From: Lyophyllum atratum
Taxonomy: Eukaryota; Basidiomycota; Agaricomycetes; Agaricales; Lyophyllaceae
Direction of reading: 5' to 3'
DNA length: 64,000 nt
NCBI GenBank assembly: GCA_014905825.1
Contig: JACGCN010000016.1
Location: forward strand, 744,001-808,000
A model generated the notes under the pieces. It worked only from the letters and a program-made list of their open reading frames with translations. It had not been told where the DNA came from and searched no databases. The position numbers and the translations under genes are program-made. This document shows, in pieces, positions 21,578 through 33,460 of the stretch (positions within the stretch are counted from its first letter, which is position 1; the number at the start of each line of letters is the position of its first letter).

Positions 21578-22766
21578 GTGAGAGCTATGCCGATGAATCA
21601 GCTTCGAGTTCATGAAATATGTGTGTGTGTATGGTTTACAACAGTTTCGATACGGTCACTACAGATATCAACTGCGATACCATCCCATCTAAACATGCCT
21701 CAAGATGGACGCTTTTCACTGGGACTGATGCCTCACACTCGCCATCTTTCCTGGTTATGTCTTCTCTCCGTCTTGTCTGCTGCACCCACATCACTTAACA
21801 TGCTTATTGACTATGGTGCACCAGCATCTCTGATTTCGAGTGCACTTGTAACCAAGCTCAACCTGCCAACACGTCCTTTACGCAAACCATTACGGGTAGA
21901 CGGCACCTTCTTTTCATCTTCTCAAATGGACGCCAGTAGTAATACTTCCGAAGAACCCATCCTGTCACCTTTTGTCTCCACGTCTGTACTATCACCTTGT
22001 GCACAATGGCAATCATGCTCTCAAGTTTTCGCCGTATGCCCAAATTTGAGATCAGACATTATACTGGGACTGGCCTTCTTGTCACGTAATGACATCCTCG
22101 TTGATGCGACTGAACAGACTGCAGTGGATAAGAAGACCAAATTTGATCTCCTCAACCCACCTGATCCTAGGAAAGCACGGAAGCCTATCAAGACCTCGCC
22201 ACATGCAAGGAGGAAGGCTGAAGTGGATGCAATTAAAATTGAACAGAAGGAGAGTCGGGAGAAAAGAAAGCTCCTCTTTTTTGAACTGGAAGCACAAGTT
22301 AGAAAGACAGGTTTGACACACTCGCAAACGTAACTGAGGACTTTCCCATGGAGATCATTGGCCTAATCAGGGCTCACATTGAGGTTTGCGCAAACATGGA
22401 ATTCCTAAAGGAGATGGATAAGAAGTTCAAGATGGATTTCAATGACTGTTTCCCCATCGACATCCTCCACATCCACGACCTCCCAACCAATGTCTACCAT
22501 TGCATTGAGGTCAAGCCCAATGCCCAAATCTCTGTCTCCCGTGTGTACTCTTGCCCACGCAAATACAGGGAGCTTATTGACCAACATCACGCGGCAGACC
22601 GCATACGTCCTTCAAATTTTCAGTACACCTCGCTGTCTTTCATCATTCCCAAAGCTGACCCAACCGTCCTACCACACTGGGTTAATGACTATTGCGCACT
22701 CAACAGCCATACAGTTCTGAACAGCTACCCCTTACCCCACGTCGAAGATATCCTGGCGGATTGTGC
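21578..22766 (+). pseudogene. Ty3/gypsy protease and reverse transcriptase, 5' part
   Basis: An open frame from 21578 contains MLIDYGAPASLISSALVTKL, a retropepsin-like segment in which the usual D-(S/T)-G is altered to DYG, so the protease would be inactive. It continues with SDIILGLAFLSRNDILVDA and a Lys/Arg-rich linker. A second frame from 22348 carries the start of RT: RPSNFQYTSLSFIIPKADPT, WVNDYCALNSHTVLNSYPLP and HVEDILADCA. The frame stops being gypsy exactly at 22766, where the MULE begins, and resumes at 33461-33470 with AKGKIWGKIDMTNSFFQT. No gag or 5' LTR remains. Confidence 0.8.
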
Positions 22767-22990
22767 CTATTTTCATAAAAAGTACCTTGAACAAATAGTG
22801 AAGGAACACCTTATATACTTAGATTATGCAAGGACATCATATTGTAAATCAAATATTTAGTTTTAGTTAAGAAAATATATAGTGAGCAAAATTGTGATCT
22901 TATGATAGAACATATTCTGAATAAATTCATCATATCTTTAGAAAAAGAGCAGGCATTATATGTTAAACATAAGGTATATCCTTTCAAGAT
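22767..22990. repeat. Left TIR of the MULE
   Basis: About 224 bp, inverted match to 33223-33460 and to the right arm of the fold-back element at 2058-2335. It reads TTCATAAAAAGTACCTTGAA near the end and AT-rich sequence inward. Confidence 0.8.
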
Positions 22991-23460
22991 AATTTCGTAG
23001 ACGACATGGTGAACATATACTTCATACTTGTAGCATATAACCCCTGATAAAATTCAATCACACTATTTTCACAATATGATTAGTAAATATCATCGGCTTT
23101 TTGGCCTGGTTACAAGATTACTGTCCGTGAAGTGGCTGTACCTCGGCAGACCATCGGGGCAGGTTCTGGTAGCTGCGGAATCACATCGCATGACTGGTTA
23201 ACCTCACGTTTTGAGATCACCACCTCAGCACACTAGACCAGCACAACGTCGCCGGACTTTCGCAACCAAGCACTGCTAGATCTTATTGGCTACCACAAGG
23301 TTGCGTCACAGTTGACTACACTGAGTACTTGTGCTATGTGAACATGTATCTATTCTTATTCAGTGTGTTGTAGACCTTTGCTACTTGGGCTGAACGTTGC
23401 GTACGAGATGAAATCAACAGATCGGAGGTACCTGGGTTCTGCGGCTACGCAGATTTCAAC

Positions 23461-26400
23461 ATGTTTACTCCTCTCGTAAGTTATATTTATCACCTGTCAA
23501 AGCATACATTGTAATAACATGTCCGCCCTATAGCCATCTCATCCCATTCACGAGTTTCTGGCTGGAATACACATCGGCAGAACGCTAGTCAAGTTTCAGA
23601 GCCCTGCATCGAGCAAGATACTACCCCTGATTGATGCCTTGCCTTCGAATGCTGTTGGTGTTGGACACATGGGTCTGGTTCTTGAAATTGATGAAGGCCT
23701 ATCAACGCCTCTGCTTTCACTGCTTTCGCCGAATCTACCAAAATTTGACATCAAACCACCTCGTATGTTTTCGCCCGTAGCCATGCATAAGAAAAATTGC
23801 TCATTAGCTACAGGCACTCCATTAGGTGGCAGGACACTTATTGATCTTGTTTCCCCACCTTCCGGCTCAAAGACTGAGTCACGGTCTGCGCTATCGGACC
23901 TCCTCAAGCATTTGAATCCCATACAGCTGCATGAAACACGGTTCGCCGTTGACCTTACGTCACCATCTCCACTTCGCAATAGCTCCGCCCTTGCTGCGGT
24001 GATAGCGCCATCAATCAAGCGAGCGCGAACGGACTCCATTGAATTTGTATTTCCCCCACCTACCTCTAAAGAATCACATCCGCCTTCAGTGAAGATACCG
24101 ACTGTGCAGCCATTCAAAGTTATCAAGAATCCATCGACCATCAAGCATGCGAGAACAGACTCCATCGAGATCATTCCCCCCTCATCTATTCCCAAACTCA
24201 ATTTCATACCAAAAGCCAAATTCGAGCAAAGTGATGAAGTGGTTTCCCGAGCCGTCAGACACGGGAGCTTCTTCAAGACTTGGGAGGATGCTCAAGACGC
24301 AATCTATAAGCAGGCTATGCTGGGGCACAAGTGGATTAAGCATCAGACGAAAATGAAGCGCAACACTGTTTGTCGCATTACCTTCCGATGCAACTGACAA
24401 TCTACCTATACCCCGAAGCACTCACTCGACATCGACCCTTTCAATCACCGTCGTGGTCAGTCCTCTCGGGTTTCCTGCCTAGCCCATGTCAATGTATGTA
24501 GAAACCCGGGTGGTTGGCATGTCAGTACCACTGTGTTCAAGCACAACCATGATCGGTCGATACCGGTCGGAGGAGCCATTTCACGACCTCCCACGCAGGA
24601 ACAACGAGCAGCTATTGCTGACCTCGCAAGGATTCCCAATCTCCAGCGGTCGCAGGTTGCGGACATTGTCAAGACTCGATTGGAATTCAGCAAGCCGCTC
24701 GAGCCCCGACAAATTTCGAACATCATGACAAAGACTCGCAGCGATTCCCGAAACGAAATTTCTGCTCATGGTGGAGACTTTAACTCAATCCTCGTGGCGC
24801 TCCAGGAGAGAAGCCGTACTGATGGCTGGAATTACGAGGTCCTCACTGATGAGACCAACACCGTCACAGGTGTCTTTTGGCAATCTGATGTTCAAGTTCA
24901 GCTTGGCCAACGCTACCACGACGTCGTTCTTAACAACAACTCCCACAATCGAAACAATTCCGGCTATTCTCTCAACCTTGGTCTCATTATCGACTCTCAT
25001 GGCAAGTCTCGGAACGTCTTCCAGGCCCTCCAAGCAAAGGAAGATGCACAAAGTCATTCTTGGGTCCTTTGTTGTCTGCTCAAGAGTGCTCGGGCTGCCC
25101 CCGAGGTCTTCAGAAGTGATCGTGATGCTGCACTGATTCGAAGTGCTAGCGAGACCCTTCCTACATCCGTCCACATGTATTGCTTGCATCACACACAGGG
25201 CAACATAGTGCAACATGCCAGGAGACTGCTTGGCGGGTCATTTGGCTCATTTATGCAAGACTTTTGGGCTACGTACCGTGCAGTATCACCAGAGGAATTT
25301 GAACGACTCTGGTCAAAGCTTACTACAACCTATCCGGCCATCAAGGCATACCTAGACACTGAGCTCTATCCATGTCGAGAGTGATGGGCATGGCCATGGA
25401 TAAGTACAATGTTCACTGCCGGCGTTAGGACTACTGGACGAGTGGAATCGGAAAACCGCGTCACCAAGGCATCTGTTGGTGCTAAAACAAGTTCCAAGCA
25501 GCTCTACGACTTTCTCAATGAGCGTAGCAGCCAGCAAACATCACACGAGCTTCAGCGTGTCAGAGATGTGCGTATCCAACACATACCTCTTCAACCTTGT
25601 ATTGGTACTGTTATTCACCTTGTGATTATGCAGTCGTCAAGAAAGCAACACAACCGCCCAATTGAGAGTATCTTCCCTGGCCCACTTGCACTCTTGCGCA
25701 AGCACGCCGGGCCGTATGCTCTTCATACATGTTACGAGCAAATGGAGCTTAGTCTGACGTACAAGACGGAGGCCGTCCAGCTCCCTGAAGGGATACGCCA
25801 TTGGGTACATCACTTTTCATGACCTTACCTTTAACTCGAATACTAACGTTCATAAACAGAATGAATATGCCATCAAGACCAATAACGAACCGGGATTTGA
25901 TTGGGAGGGCAGCGAGGAACGAGTAAGTTCTTCTGATCTCGAATTCTCGCAGCTTATCGATTGTACTTATTCCCAGCACGCAAGAAACACCTTTACTAAT
26001 GATAAAGCATACATCTCCACATGTTGGCTCCTTCGCCTTATCAGCAATCGCGGCCTTCAAGTAAAGCACCTACTTCGTGTCACCCACATTGGAACGTCAA
26101 CTGTTCATTATGTGGCAATCCTCGTGGACGGGCTGTACATATGTGACTGCTGCATGGGCCTCAATCTTGGTATCCCGTGCCATCATTTTTTCCAAATCTT
26201 ACTCAAGGTGCCGAGTATGCAATTCCATATAGGCCTTGTCCGTGCTCGGTGCGTTATTGACTTCTTAGAAGTGCAGCTATCATAACTTATGATTATCGTA
26301 GCTGGTATCAAAACCCGGAGCTCGACACATCAAAGGTTCTTGTGGTCTCTTTGGAGAATATCCGCCAGCAAAATCCTCGGGAAGACCTCGACTTCATTGA

Positions 26401-26859
26401 ACCCACAGTTGCACCTGTCTCAAATCCACTTGATGCACCCATGCAAGCGCACCCCACAGACACACTCTCAGGGCGAACAGTCTTCTACGAGACTCAGGCT
26501 GCTGTACGAAGCCTCATCACACATGTTCAAACCCAAGAGCAAATGGACGATCTACTTCACAAAATATCTCGCCTTCAGTGCGTACTAGATCACCTTTATT
26601 GGCAGCTTTATCTAATATGCTCAACAGGCAAGACCACAATGAAGAACTTCGTCGCGAGCGCCTTCAAGACCCACCTGTGATTGCGCATAAAGGTCGACCA
26701 AGGAGCCAATGTTTGACCAACGTCCTCGAAGGTCGTTCTCGAGGAGGTGGTGGTAGTACTTTGCGGTCCTGCCAGCGGAAGGCTGAAGGTCGGCTTTGCA
26801 GTATCTGTCGTGGGCGTGGCCATAACCGTGCTACCTGTCCTGAGGCTGCAGCTGATTGA
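23461..26859 (+). CDS. MULE transposase, complete apart from two in-frame TGA codons
   Basis: The start is MFTPL at 23461, joined over a 59-nt intron to PSHPIHEFLAGIHIGRTLVK. A FAR1/WRKY-type zinc segment (TVCRITFRCN ... SCLAHVNVC ... TTVFKHNHDR, about 24365-24555) precedes the MULE catalytic domain. Recognisable catalytic segments are YHDVVLNNNSHNRNNSGYSL, LGLIIDSHGKSRNVFQALQA and SARAAPEVFRSDRDAALIRS. A SWIM zinc finger YICDCCMGLNLGIPCHHFF (about 26130-26190) and a C-terminal knuckle CSICRGRGHNRATC (about 26800-26840) follow. TGA codons at 24395-24397 and 25382-25384 interrupt an otherwise continuous frame; both could be decayed CGA arginine codons. As it stands the full-length protein cannot be made without readthrough. 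Confidence 0.8.
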
Positions 26860-28039
26860 CCTCGCAGGGTCTTAGTGTAGCGGACCCCAACATATCATCT
26901 AGCTTCAATCGAAAACATTCTCGAAGTTATGGCAGGTTGGAGAAACGAGAAAAAGATCGTAATATGTATAACTATACGCCGCAGGCTATCATGCACGCTC
27001 TGCGCCCATTCAGCAGTACTAATTCATAAAGGCGCATAAGTCCTTGCCTCATCGACGATGTTGAGTGCCGAGGACCTACGACAGATATCCATTAGTATTC
27101 AGGAAGAATGATGTTTGAACCACTCACTACGGGCATGGGCTTGATCATGACAATGCACTTTGCCTATAAGAGGCGGTCCGCATCGACCGTGTCACCGAGA
27201 ATTGTGGCTGCACTGGATGAAGAGCGGATGGTGTTCGGCAAGGGCGATAATGACATGTACCAAAATGTTTTGGGCGGTGTACGGAGTTGGTGACAAAGGG
27301 CTCATATCGAGGTTGGGGGCAAAGGCAACAGTCGATCACAGGCTCGCAAGGAATGTGGAAGGGGTGATCATGAGCAAGCGGCTGCTGGTTGAGGCGGCAG
27401 GAGCTTTGAGGTTTCAACTCGTGGGTCCAGTCATACTACAAACCACGAGGTTAGTACAACGAATTTCAATAGACGCCATGTGAAGGAAACTCACTCGTTG
27501 AAAACCATACGGCAATGTATGACTTCTTCCACCTTAGGTAACGAGTCTCGAGACCACCTTCCAGGCTAAGAGGGCAAGACTCAGTTTTCAAAGCCGTCCA
27601 GGGCTTGAAAATAAAGGAATGAACAGATTGCACGTTGTGAGCTGCCGTGTGCCCATGGGTGAGGCTCGCCGTACAGCTCACCCTGGCCTACTAAAAGAGA
27701 ATAACTGAAACACGGGAATAACAATACATACCTTTATTGCAGAGGCTGAGCGGCAAGAGGCAGTGCCAGGTCAGAAGGGTGTTGGCCGTGATGTTGGATA
27801 AGTACGCACTCCCCACTCGTAGCCAGGGAAGCCGTTCAGATGAGCGCTGATGGGAGGAATATTGAACAGCTTACAAACTGTAGCGTTACAATTAGTTAAC
27901 TTGATAATTTTCGTCACGCAGGTTGGTTAAGTACACCGGCTCCGACATCAGCAGGGGATAGCAGGGGATTCATGGGGGGGTTCATAAATTTTGGGGGTTC
28001 ACAAATAGAATTATCCTGTGCCTGATTACATAGTTGGTT
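26860..28039. other. MULE internal spacer, no recognised gene
   Basis: Open frames of 60-107 codons occur on both strands (for example around 27108-27483) but carry no domain. The stretch belongs to the MULE because it lies between its transposase and the hAT-2 insertion. Confidence 0.4.
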
Positions 28040-28047
28040 AGTCCACC

Positions 28048-31000
28048 TAGGCTTTCGAGGTCCGGTTGCACCAACCGGAAAAGACCGAAAATTGACCGGA
28101 CCGCGACCGGAAAAAACCGGACTTCCGGTTGCGGTCGCGGCGGATTTGCGAGGTCAACGGTTGCGGTCGCGCGAAAATCTGGTGTCTGCTGCAACCGCTG
28201 ACAGCCGGTCGCGACCGGTCATACTGACTCATACATGACACTTCGAGGATGATCTACCCTGGACGGAGCACCTCCTCGTAATATACACTACAGCCCATAC
28301 ATGTCATAAGTCAATACTATTAGTCGACCTCACGTTTGGAGGCCGACATAATTACGTTCTCATGCTTGCAGGCTTGCCACGAGATATACATTACCCACTC
28401 TGCAATGAAGGAGCATCATTATGTACAGGTAAAACATATCGCGTAGGTGCAGGGTGTGATACACGAGCATCGAGGGAGGCAAGATGAAGGACTACAAAGG
28501 CCAGCCAGTGCACTTATTTGAGGCCCCACACTCCATACACTCTTGCCCGTCCCAACCGAAGTGTCGCACTTGTATTGATCCTACGATGGCTAAACCTGCG
28601 AAGGCTGGTCCATCACGACGTAATCAGCCAAAGACGCAGACAAGAAATACGAAGGCACTCACCGCCGTGAAAAGCAAGGTCGCGACTCGATCCACCACCA
28701 ACAGCAAAAAGCGAGTTGCTAGCGACGATGACTCCGAAAGTGAAGATGAGGAAGAGGCCTCCCCTCGTCGGAGTAGGAGGAAGCGGGCGAGACAGGTCGA
28801 CATTGTGGATACATCCGAGGAGGAAGCGCCGGCGCCACCGAAGAGAAGACGGAAGGCAAAGGCGAAGTCGAAGGCCAAGGCCAAGGTGGTCGACGATGAC
28901 GTGGAGGAGCAGGAGGACGAGTCACAGCCGGGAGAGGGAGCTGATGGCGACGAGGAGGTACAGGGGGAACAGGTAAGGACAGCATAGTGAATGTGAACGA
29001 TGCCGTACTGACCTGCTACTGCCAGGACCTGGATGAGCGCCAAGCTGCGGGTATTCCTCAGCGCGCAGCCCCCAGCAAAAAAGATTCCACCCGTGATCTC
29101 CTGACCATCTTCAGCGACAAGATCGAAGCGAGGTTCCCCGTTGGCAAGGGCGAGTCCGAAAGACTTGAGGGAAGATGGTGCTTGATATGCCAGTAAGTTC
29201 AACAACTGTGAGGGAATTATTGAGGTACAGTGCTTACCGTACAAACCAGGGCTGAGACGCAGGCAGCAATCGATGCAAAGTTACGGCCAAAAAAGACTTG
29301 TCACGAGTGCTTCTTCCTGGGGGCGAACTCGACGTGTCGTGGGCATATTGCAAGTTTCCATTTCGAGGAGTATGAGAGGCGTTGCAACGCGGCGAAGCCG
29401 AAGATCCCGATGGCGTCCCGTTGTATTCCTCCTGAGGTGCAGAAAGCGCGAGATGAGGAGACGAAACAGAAGAAGTTGGATTTCCCGAAGCTGAACGCAC
29501 CGAAAGAGTTCACAAGGGCGGGGGTGTTGAGGGCCGTGGCAATACATGTGGCTTGCGATGATCAGGTGTGTTCCAACGTCAGCATCTGATGGAACCTTCT
29601 GATAGACCGGTCCAGGCCCTTCTGCTTGCGGACAAGGTGTCGTTCCGAAACTGTTTGGTGTCCATGCGTCCAGAGGCAAAGCGGGCCGACCTGCCAAGCT
29701 CACATGACATCAGAAATTTCATCCATAACGCCTTCGTCGACCGCCTCAATGAGCTCAAGCAAGACATAGAGGTGAGTGATGACTTACATCTACTTATCTA
29801 TTAATACTCATTCTCAAAAAGAGGGCCCCTGGCAAGGTATCTTGCACCGCCGATGGATGGACTGCCGATACGACAAAATATGGTTATCTGGGAATGACCG
29901 TGCATTGGATCGATGTCGACGATTTTGGCAAATGGACCTTGCGCGCGGAGGTTGTTGGATTCCGATTGATCCACGGGACACACGCTGGTAGTAATATCGG
30001 GCGATACTTTGTGGGGTTGTGTGATCGCGTGGGTATCATGTCCCATTCAGGTTCCAAGGTACGATCGTTTCAAACCCTCAATCTTTGCATTCTGATGTAA
30101 AGAGCAGCTATATACACTTACACTAGACAACACATCTTCGAACAACAAGATATGCGATACCGCTGAATCGCAACATATCCTTCGTCAACTCCCCACCTGG
30201 TCCGCCTCAGAAAACCAGCTGGGGTGCCTGGAACATGTCGTGAATCTTGCCACAGTCGATGTTATGGGCTTCATCACGAAACTGGCCACCGTGGAAACCG
30301 CCACCGCCATTTGGGAATATGACCCATCAGAACCGACCAATCGCGTGCTGGGTGGGAGTCTTGACACGATCGCGGCAATCCGCACGCTCGCAATCAAGGT
30401 GCGTGATGTTGTGTAGAACAATTTGCTCGCCTTGATTGATTCACTCGTCAATCTAGATACAGGCATCGGGACAGCGCATCCAGTATTTCAAAGGTCTACA
30501 ACTCGAATGCGGCATCACGAAACCCCTCAAGATTACACTTCACAGCAATGTTCGCTGGGGATCAGCATACAACATGCTCGACAGGGCTCACAAGCTTCGT
30601 CAGGTAAGCCTTTCATATGATCTCGTGCCTTGCACTCTCACCCATTCCCCAACAGGCCATCGATCTATTCACATCGGGCGCAGACCGACTCTACAACCCT
30701 ATCACTACTATCCGAACCAACGGACGCGTCACAAAGAAGATCGCCTGGTCAGCATTCACCTTGACATCGGCGGATTGGGCCCGAGTACATGAAGCGAAAA
30801 CAATCCTTGCAGTAGGTCCCATCCATTCTCTTTCCGTGTCATGATCGATTGAACCATCCTGGCAGGATTCTAACCATGTCCTACATCACTTCTCTGCCGA
30901 GCAGCAACCGACGCTATATCGCGCGCTTCCAGCACTCGAGGATCTGCAGACACTATGGGAAGCGAAACTCAAGAATCCGACGTACGCGCTCTATCATGCC

Positions 31001-33157
31001 GCCATTCAGTGTGGCCTCGATAAGTTAAACAAGTACTATTCGAGATTTGACCAGAAACCGGCCTATGTCCTCACTCTCGGTAAGTTCCTGATTTTTAAGT
31101 GTTCTCTTTTGCTGACTCGAAGTTATAGTGTTGCATCCTTATTTCAAGATCCAGTACATCAAGCTCGCGTGGGGAGGGATGGTTGAACAAGCGGCGGAGA
31201 TTGCGGATGGTAATTTAGATGCGAAGAATTGGCAGGCCGAGGCCGAACTCATTGTTGACAACGCAGTGAGTTCTTACCATTCATTATTTTACAGGATTTG
31301 CAGTACTAACCGGCATTTCAGATGGCTGAATACTGGCAGACGCGCCCCCAACTACAGCCAACCGTTTCATCGAGCCGACCACCTTCTCCAGCGGCATCTG
31401 ACGAAGACCGCAAAGATTCATTCCTGTCCGAATTCGACCGACACCGACTCACACTCCTAACGAACGGAACCGACAGCCATTGGCAGTCTGAGCTCCGTCG
31501 CTACCTGAAGGATGTTCCTGCTGATGTCACGCGAGATACCGATATTGTCGCCTGGTGGTCGGTACGTGCATCAGTGAATTACATCTATTCCTGATCCTAA
31601 TTTCTACAACAGGTGCACGCGAAGATTTATCTGACACTAGCCCGGATCGCCCTCGACATTCTCCCTAGCCAGGCATCCTCCGTTCCCTGCGAACATGTGT
31701 TTTCGAGCGCCAAGCTAACTGCTACTGACCGCCGTGCAAGACTCGGCACCATCATCTTCGAGGAACTCCAAATCATGAAGGCAGCATGGCGTCCCCAGCT
31801 CGTCGATCACGTGAACAACAACTCGAAAGAAATTGAGGTGGTTGAGGAGGAGTTCGAGAGTATTTTCGCAGCTGATGAAGAGTTGAACATGTGGGACCAG
31901 GAGGAGATGTAGTCACGATGCTGCTACATCGTCGGTCTTCCTGTATTGCTCTCGTTTCAGTTCTTAGCATTCACAAATGATCACGTGTATTTCCGTCCCC
32001 CCAATGCCATTATTTTTTTGCTGTCTGCGCACCTCTGCGCCTCTCATTCCGCGCGATAATCTCGGGCACGATGCTCAAGGACATGGTTTACCGTTGTTTG
32101 GCAACACCTCCGGACTTCTTGACACCTGGCACCAAGTCGTTTTCTCGTCTCTGTATCGCATCGCTCGTTGCCGCCACTCAAGTTCAGCCGCCACTCCCAT
32201 TGGCTCTATGGAACAGCACCCCGACTTCATTCCTCTCTGCGGTTTCTGGGTTTACCGTGTACTCAGTCACGACTTGATGTGATCGTCTTTGCATGGCAGA
32301 CTGTAAGTTTTTCTGTCGTCTTGTCTTTAGGGTTTGGTGGAGCAGCTGAAACCAGTTCTATATAGGTCTCCACTACACTCGATCACCTTCCTCACATAGT
32401 CGCACTTGCACGCTCACCACCACACTCGCCATCGGTTCTCGAACACTTGAAGAACTCCACCTACCGTGGCTCATCCTCCGCGCAACCACCGTCGCCGCTT
32501 CCCAATTTCATCGCCTACGGACTACATCGGACAAAACTGCATTCATCAGTCACCTTTGCGGCGCTCATCCTCTTGCAATGTTCGAATCTCGACTGCAACA
32601 TCACTAGCAACCTCGGTATCAATCCTTAGCAACCTTATCCCCCGTCACTAGCGTATAGTGTATCCTTCTATTTAGGTTAGTCTTCATTTCCTTCGCTATT
32701 CAATCATCCGGAAAGCCTGTTGACTCTTCATTTCAGCTTCAAAGTCTTGTCACCTGTGCCATCATCATCATCTCGTCGCATCATCTCTAGATGTAGGTCC
32801 TCTTTCACAACATTGTTATGTTATTTGTCTCATTTCACAATTCAGGTTCCTCTGTAGTAGCTACTTATTAGTATAGGTGATATGCGTAGTAGATTTCTCG
32901 GCTTTTTAGTGTACATCTGAGTGAGTTCACGGCCGTGTCATCGGTCATGACCGGTCGCGACTGGCTGCGACCGGTCCCAACCCGGTCCAGTCAGAACCGG
33001 TCTGAACCGGTCGCGTAAGTTACTGCAACCGACAACAACCGGTCTTACACGGTTCGGTTGTCGGTTGCACTTATCTTATAGATTTGCCAACCGGTCCAGG
33101 TCCCGGTTGCGGCCAAAATGGTCAAAAAACCAGACTGGACCGGACTTTGAAAGCCTA
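28048..33157 (+). mobile_element. hAT transposon hAT-2, 5.1 kb, with perfect 8-bp target duplication
   Basis: The left end TAGGCTTTCGAGGTCCGG and the right end, read in reverse, TAGGCTTTCAAAGTCCGG are inverted repeats (16 of 18 match). AGTCCACC flanks both sides exactly (28040-28047 and 33158-33165). Subterminal regions of about 200 bp (28050-28230 and 32930-33150) are dense in ACCGGTY/RACCGGT and CGGTTGC words, likely transposase-binding sites. The element sits about 60 bp from the right TIR of the MULE. The stretch 31913-32930 has no gene. Confidence 0.9.
28586..31912 (+). CDS. hAT transposase (hAT-2)
   Basis: The start is MAKPAKAGPSRRNQPKT at 28586 (an in-frame ATG at 28484 is an alternative). 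A lysine-rich nuclear-type N-terminus with acidic patches is followed by a BED-like zinc finger (WCLIC ... CHECFFLGANSTCRGHIASF), the catalytic segments VSCTADGWTADTTKYGYLGM (about 29835-29890) and LGCLEHVVNLATVDV (about 30220-30265), HSNVRWGSAYNMLDRAHKLR (about 30540-30600), LHPYFKIQYIKLAWGG, and a C-terminal hATC domain ILPSQASSVPCEHVFSSAKL. It ends EEELNMWDQEEM-like at 31912. About ten exons with short introns. No disabling stop is seen once introns are removed, so it may be active. Confidence 0.8.
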
Positions 33158-33222
33158 AGTCCACCGTTCATGGCTGAAAAAATAATTCCGACCCCTGGTT
33201 ATATTTTCAGAAGCCGGTACTC

Positions 33223-33460
33223 CCTTGGAAAGAATATAGCCTATATTCATCATGTAATGCTTGCTCTTTTACTGAAAATACAGTGAATTTATTTAGAATA
33301 TGTTCTCTGATAATATAATAACTTTGCTCACTATACTTTCTTGTATGAAATTCAATATTTGATTCACAATATGATACCTCTACATAATCTGAACATATAG
33401 GGTATTCCTTCACTATTTGTTCAAGATATTTTTCATGAAAATATTGTTCTTCGGACCCTG
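33223..33460. repeat. Right TIR of the MULE
   Basis: About 238 bp, inverted match to 22767-22990 and the same sequence as the left arm of the element at 2058-2335. Read on the minus strand it is open for 68 codons. Confidence 0.8.

Larger units (their letters stand above)
22767..33460 (+). mobile_element. Mutator-like element (MULE) with long TIRs, nested in gypsy and itself hosting hAT-2
   Basis: Inverted repeats at 22767-22990 and 33223-33460 bound a segment holding a MULE transposase. The right end finishes ACCCTG; the left end lacks about 20 outer bases. TGTGC occurs at both junctions (22762-22766 and 33461-33465), shorter than the usual 9-bp MULE duplication. The host RT codons DILADCA and KGKIWGKIDMTN join across it. 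Without hAT-2 the element would be about 5.6 kb. The stretch 22991-23460 is non-coding. Confidence 0.8.

Noticed and set aside
22405..22590. Minus-strand frame inside the gypsy RT region
   Set aside because: The plus strand carries clear RT motifs through the same bases.
28624..29244. Long serine-rich minus-strand frame of 206 codons
   Set aside because: It is the mirror of the acidic and lysine-rich N-terminus of the hAT-2 transposase; such low-complexity DNA is open on both strands.
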